From the NCBI RefSeq assembly GCF_001420595.1, contig NZ_LJIX01000006.1:3643058-3707057 (forward strand): a stretch of DNA of 64,000 nucleotides, written 5' to 3'. The notes under the pieces were generated by a model. That model made no database searches and was not told where the DNA came from. It saw only the letters and a program-made list of their open reading frames with translations. Below, in pieces: positions 61,129 to 64,000 of the stretch. The stretch's first letter is position 1. Each line of letters starts with the position of its first letter. The stretch comes from Cytobacillus solani. Lineage in GTDB: Bacteria; Bacillota; Bacilli; Bacillales; Cytobacillaceae. A program made the position numbers and the translations under genes.

Positions 61129-61587
61129 TCATTCTCCGCGCATATCTTGGTGTAATTTCAAAAGATTTGTCTTAAGGAGCTGAACTTCTTCATGTGAAAA
61201 ATTAATCAGCACCTCTTTTAAGTATAACTGTCTTTTTTGGATAACTTCATCAATAATCCGTTCGCCCTCTTCAAGAAGATGGATGCGGACGACTCTGCGA
61301 TCATTTGGGTCTTTCACCCGTTTTACAAGTGTATTCTTTTCCATCCGATCAACAAGGTCGGTTGTTGTACTAAATGCAAGATACATTTTATTAGAAAGCT
61401 CGCCAATCGTCATATCTCCATCTTCAAAAAGCCACTGTAGAGCAACAAATTGGGGTGGAGTAATCTTGTAATTACTTAAAATTTCGCGGCCTTTTTGTTT
61501 AATAATTCCTGATATGTATCGCAGTTCTTTTTCAATTGCTGCCACAGAATCTACTTCTTCGTTAATGATCACATCTTCTAGCTCCAT
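61129..61587 (-). CDS. ysmB: MarR-family regulator (YsmB)
   Basis: ATG 61587 (GGGAG nine bases upstream) gives 152 residues. The winged-helix core shows [20 protein letters not shown] and [20 protein letters not shown], then [12 protein letters not shown] for the wing. Targets are unknown. It precedes murI with ten bases between, so they are probably co-transcribed. Confidence 0.93.
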   Translation of the reverse strand: MELEDVIINEEVDSVAAIEKELRYISGIIKQKGREILSNYKITPPQFVALQWLFEDGDMTIGELSNKMYLAFSTTTDLVDRMEKNTLVKRVKDPNDRRVVRIHLLEEGERIIDEVIQKRQLYLKEVLINFSHEEVQLLKTNLLKLHQDMRGE

Positions 61588-61727
61588 TAGAAACAACTCC
61601 CATAATTGCTTTTCTAATCATCTATATCCTACTAAAATGACTTTCTTTTTCATTTATTTTCGCCTTTTTTCGAGTAAATTTCAAGGAGAAATAAAAGCAA
61701 TAATAAGTCTTGCCAAAAATAATTTTA

Positions 61728-61756
61728 ACCGGCATCCAATAAAATGGATTGCCGGT
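61728..61756 (-). terminator. Terminator after gerE
   Basis: ACCGGCAATCCA pairs with TGGATGCCGGT (one bulge) around TTTTAT. TAAAATTATTTTTG follows on the minus strand. Confidence 0.75.
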
Positions 61757-61761
61757 CTAAA

Positions 61762-61986
61762 TTAAAGTTCTAGCTCTCCCATACGAAGGAGCTCTACAAC
61801 AGCTTGTGATCGCCCCTTAACACCAAGCTTTTGCATGGCATTCGAAATGTGGTTCCGAACTGTTTTCTCGCTTATAAACAATTCACCAGCGATTTCTCTT
61901 GTTGTTTTATCTTGTACTAACAGTTCGAATACTTCTCTTTCTCGTTTGGTGAGTAACGGCTTGTGAGTATATTCGTTCTCCTTCAA
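61762..61986 (-). CDS. gerE: Late mother-cell transcription factor GerE
   Basis: TTG 61986 lies nine bases after AAGGAGGG and gives 74 residues, exactly the B. subtilis GerE length; the frame stays open 22 codons further but that part overlaps the promoter. From KPLLTKREREVFELL to the end MGELEL the protein is almost entirely a LuxR-type helix-turn-helix (SEKTVRNHISNAMQKLG). GerE activates coat genes and represses some SigK genes late in sporulation. Confidence 0.98.
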   Translation of the reverse strand: MKENEYTHKPLLTKREREVFELLVQDKTTREIAGELFISEKTVRNHISNAMQKLGVKGRSQAVVELLRMGELEL

Positions 61987-62051
61987 GTATTGTAACCCTC
62001 CTTGCCTTTCGCCAGCTATGAACCGTGGGGTGGGTATATATTTAGTCACCA

Positions 62052-62080
62052 TATCATATGTCAGGCACGGACCTGAAGTG
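62052..62080 (-). promoter_or_regulatory. SigK promoter of gerE
   Basis: CACT, 16 bases, CATATGATA on the minus strand. The -10 matches the SigK consensus CATAnnnTA fully and the spacing is right. It lies about 66 bases before the TTG start. Confidence 0.75.
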
Positions 62081-62134
62081 ACTGCAATTCCTTGAAGGAG
62101 AACGTTTTATTTTAGAAAATGTGTTTCTGCGTAA

Positions 62135-62599
62135 TTAAGCTTTTATTTTCTCATGATCTTTAAGCAATTTTCGCTGGTCTTCTGTCCAAGGAACACCTTT
62201 TCCTACTCTTTTTGACATTTGCACCATTGCCCCTCTACCTGTGAAACAAATCGTGCCATCTTCCTTTTTGCCCATATAGTGAATATCAACTGAAGATTTT
62301 CCAATCGAATTTGCCTTCACATATACCTTCAGATTTTCATCAAAAAAGACTTGTTGAAGGAAATCACATTGGAGATCAGCAACAACAGGTATGGTTTCGT
62401 TCGTTGGTTTTACCCATTCCTGCATAAAACCCTTATACTTAAAAAATTCGATTCTTGCCATCTCAAAATACGTGAAAGGAACTGTATTGTTTAGGTGGCC
62501 GAACATATCTGTTTCCGAGAAGCGGACTTTCATTTCATAATAAAATTCGAAATCCTTTTCCCACTCAGCCATATCAGGAATATAATTTATTTTTGACAT
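62135..62599 (-). CDS. ysmA: Acyl-CoA thioesterase, 4HBT/YbgC-like (YsmA)
   Basis: The 154-residue hot-dog protein has ETDMFGHLNNTVPFTYFEMA, the D-x-x-GH-x-NN pattern of 4-hydroxybenzoyl-CoA thioesterase relatives. Substrate unknown. It lies between sdhB and gerE as in B. subtilis. RBS AGGTAGG. I see no terminator directly after it. Confidence 0.9.
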   Translation of the reverse strand: MSKINYIPDMAEWEKDFEFYYEMKVRFSETDMFGHLNNTVPFTYFEMARIEFFKYKGFMQEWVKPTNETIPVVADLQCDFLQQVFFDENLKVYVKANSIGKSSVDIHYMGKKEDGTICFTGRGAMVQMSKRVGKGVPWTEDQRKLLKDHEKIKA

Positions 62600-62743
62600 T
62601 TTCCTACCTCCACTTCAAAATGAATCACCATTCATTATATTTATTATAGTTTAATTTGAATTATTTGAAAAGTAGAGTCTCCTATTATTAGACCTTTCAT
62701 TAATTTCACTGAAATAATTGCTAATTAAATCTAATAGGCAGGT

Positions 62744-62874
62744 GTTGACTTCCGCTACAGGTTGCTCGCTTTCCGCGGGGTGGGCGCTGAGCCTCCTCGG
62801 AGCACAACGCTCCTGCGGAGTCTCACCTGTCCCACTCCTCCCGCAGGAGTCTCGCACCTTCCGCTACAGTCAAC
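62744..62874. repeat. GC-rich 131-bp intergenic repeat, copy B
   Basis: Second copy of the element at 27978-28107. Ends read GTTGAC...GTCAAC. CGCTCCTGCGG and CCGCAGGAG are inverted. It lies between ysmA and the sdhB terminator. Stop-free frames across it are composition artefacts. Confidence 0.88.
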
Positions 62875-62902
62875 CAAGATACTTGGCCAACATTGTTGAT
62901 AC

Positions 62903-62941
62903 AAAAATACCCCACTCTTAATAAAGAGCGGGGTATTTCTA
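62903..62941 (-). terminator. Terminator of the sdh operon
   Basis: AAATACCCCGCTCTT pairs with AAGAGTGGGGTATTT (one G-U) around TATT, then TTG, on the minus strand, six bases past the sdhB stop. Confidence 0.93.
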
Positions 62942-62944
62942 ATA

Positions 62945-63709
62945 TTAAACCTGATCGCTTCCAAAGAAGTTCTTGAATGATTGCAATGTGGCATCACGGT
63001 TGACTGCCGCGATGGAAGTTGTAATTGGAATCCCTTTTGGACACGATTGTACACAGTTTTGTGAGTTACCGCAGCCTTGCATACCGCCATCATCCATAAA
63101 GGCGTTTAAACGTTCTGCCTTATTCATTGCGCCAGTTGGGTGTGCATTGAATAAGCGGACTTGGTTAAAGACAGCTGGTCCCATAAAGTTTGTTTTGCTA
63201 TTTACATTCGGACATGCTTCTAAACATACGCCACATGTCATACATTTTGATAATTCATATGCCCATTGACGCTTCGGCTCAGGCATACGTGGTCCCGGAC
63301 CAAGGTCATATGTTCCGTCAATAGGAATCCAAGCCTTTACCTTTTTCAAGGAATCAAACATGCGGCTTCTATCAACCTGCAAGTCACGGACAACAGGGAA
63401 GGTACGCATTGGTTCTAAGCGGATTGGCTGCTCAAGCTGGTCTACAAGAGCTGTACAGGATTGACGAGGCTTGCCATTGATTACCATTGAGCAGGCACCG
63501 CAAACTTCCTCAAGACAGTTCATATCCCATGAAACAGGAGCTGTTTGATTTCCTTTCACATCTACCGGGTTACGTCTGATTTCCATTAACGCTGAGATGA
63601 CGTTCATATTCGGACGATAATCAAGTTCGAACTCTTGTTGGTAAGGGGCAGAATCTGGATTATCTTGACGAGTTATTATAAAGCGAACTGTTTTTTTGTC
63701 ACTCATCAT
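62945..63709 (-). CDS. sdhB: Succinate dehydrogenase iron-sulfur subunit
   Basis: The 254-residue protein carries the [2Fe-2S] motif CLEEVCGACSMVINGKPRQSC (positions ~64-84) and the two later clusters CMTCGVCLEACP and CGNSQNCVQSCPKGIP. It transfers electrons from SdhA flavin to the membrane heme subunit. Two adjacent ATGs exist; either 63709 or 63706 may be used. Confidence 0.98.
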   Translation of the reverse strand: MMSDKKTVRFIITRQDNPDSAPYQQEFELDYRPNMNVISALMEIRRNPVDVKGNQTAPVSWDMNCLEEVCGACSMVINGKPRQSCTALVDQLEQPIRLEPMRTFPVVRDLQVDRSRMFDSLKKVKAWIPIDGTYDLGPGPRMPEPKRQWAYELSKCMTCGVCLEACPNVNSKTNFMGPAVFNQVRLFNAHPTGAMNKAERLNAFMDDGGMQGCGNSQNCVQSCPKGIPITTSIAAVNRDATLQSFKNFFGSDQV

Positions 63710-63724
63710 TACTCTCCCTTTCTA

Positions 63725-64000
63725 TTAATGTTTTTTTGTATAGTCACGTTCACGTGGTTTGATCATGCCAGTATCGACCTCTTCATAATGGAAGGCCGGA
63801 GCAGAGTTAGCATCAACGAACTTTGCCATCGTTGTTTTTAAGAACTCTTCATCGTTACGTTTAGGGAATTCTGGCTTGTAATGAGCCCCACGGCTTTCAT
63901 TACGGTTATAAGCACCAATTGTAATAACACGTGCCAATTGAAGCATGTTTTGCAGCTGACGCGTAAAGAATGCACCTTGATTGCTCCATTTTGATGTATC
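63725..64000 (-). CDS. sdhA: Succinate dehydrogenase flavoprotein subunit, C-terminal part (runs off window)
   Basis: The open frame from the window edge gives 91 residues, DTSKWSNQGAFFTRQLQNML to the end KPRERDYTKKH. The segment NESRGAHYKPEFPKRNDEEF contains the conserved RGAHY of the SdhA C-terminal domain. FAD and substrate domains lie outside the window. The stop is 15 bases from sdhB. Confidence 0.95.
   Translation of the reverse strand, partial: DTSKWSNQGAFFTRQLQNMLQLARVITIGAYNRNESRGAHYKPEFPKRNDEEFLKTTMAKFVDANSAPAFHYEEVDTGMIKPRERDYTKKH

Noticed and set aside
61987-62052. N-terminal 22-residue extension of GerE
   Set aside because: It starts within the SigK -10 element; TTG 61986 has the ribosome site and gives the family length.
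62651-63093. Minus-strand frames near the ysmA-sdhB gap
   Set aside because: One crosses the GC-rich repeat and the other is a shadow of sdhB; neither has a ribosome site.

Overview
The window is a piece of a low-GC, endospore-forming Bacillaceae chromosome. It carries spoIIB, spoVID, ysxE, gerM and gerE, two T-box leaders, and a gene order that largely follows Bacillus subtilis from sdhA to mreC. I cannot name the genus; the accessory content (complete type IV pilus locus, recQ next to murI) differs from what I know of B. subtilis. Almost everything is on the minus strand, so transcription runs from high to low coordinates. The plus-strand genes are three minor pilins (15.1-17.2 kb), a small membrane protein (23.9 kb) and a six-helix membrane protein (33.3 kb).

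Read right to left: the sdhA end, sdhB, a thioesterase, gerE, ysmB, murI, recQ, gerM, rph, rdgB, ysnB and tRNA-Arg (64-54.7 kb); the ilvBHC-leuABCD branched-chain operon with promoter, cre-like and CodY-like sites and a leucine T-box (54.6-45.5 kb); ysoA, tig, clpX, lonB, lonA and engB, covering chaperone and proteolysis functions (45.4-36.2 kb); a polar amino-acid ABC transporter (36.1-33.9 kb); hemAXCDBL, from glutamyl-tRNA to uroporphyrinogen III (33.1-26.6 kb); spoVID-ysxE; valS with its T-box; folC; a GAF-GGDEF diguanylate cyclase; a type IV pilus island (17.2-4.4 kb); then spoIIB, maf, radC, mreB and mreC.

The most interesting region is the pilus island. It sits where B. subtilis has only comC between folC and spoIIB. 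The long minus-strand operon encodes an unknown three-helix protein, a VanW/G5 envelope protein, PilB, PilT, PilC, a major pilin, a prepilin peptidase, PilM, PilN and a PilO fused to a LysM domain. A divergent operon encodes three minor pilins, the last lacking Glu5 and carrying a repeat region that looks like a beta-solenoid. PilB begins with two MshEN-type (c-di-GMP-binding) motifs, and an apparently active diguanylate cyclase gene lies next to the locus. My reading is a c-di-GMP-responsive, retractable type IV pilus adapted to a monoderm wall: LysM and VanW/G5 proteins would take the place of the missing PilP/PilQ parts.

Other structure includes four contiguous 52-bp repeats between leuB and leuC, two copies of a GC-rich 130-bp intergenic element (hemB/hemL and ysmA/sdhB), a 74-bp palindromic element between spoVID and ysxE, a near-perfect SigK promoter before gerE, a PerR-like box at hemA, and several TTG or GTG starts fixed by ribosome-binding sites and family length. 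All calls come from reading the sequence and the supplied translations; no database search was run.
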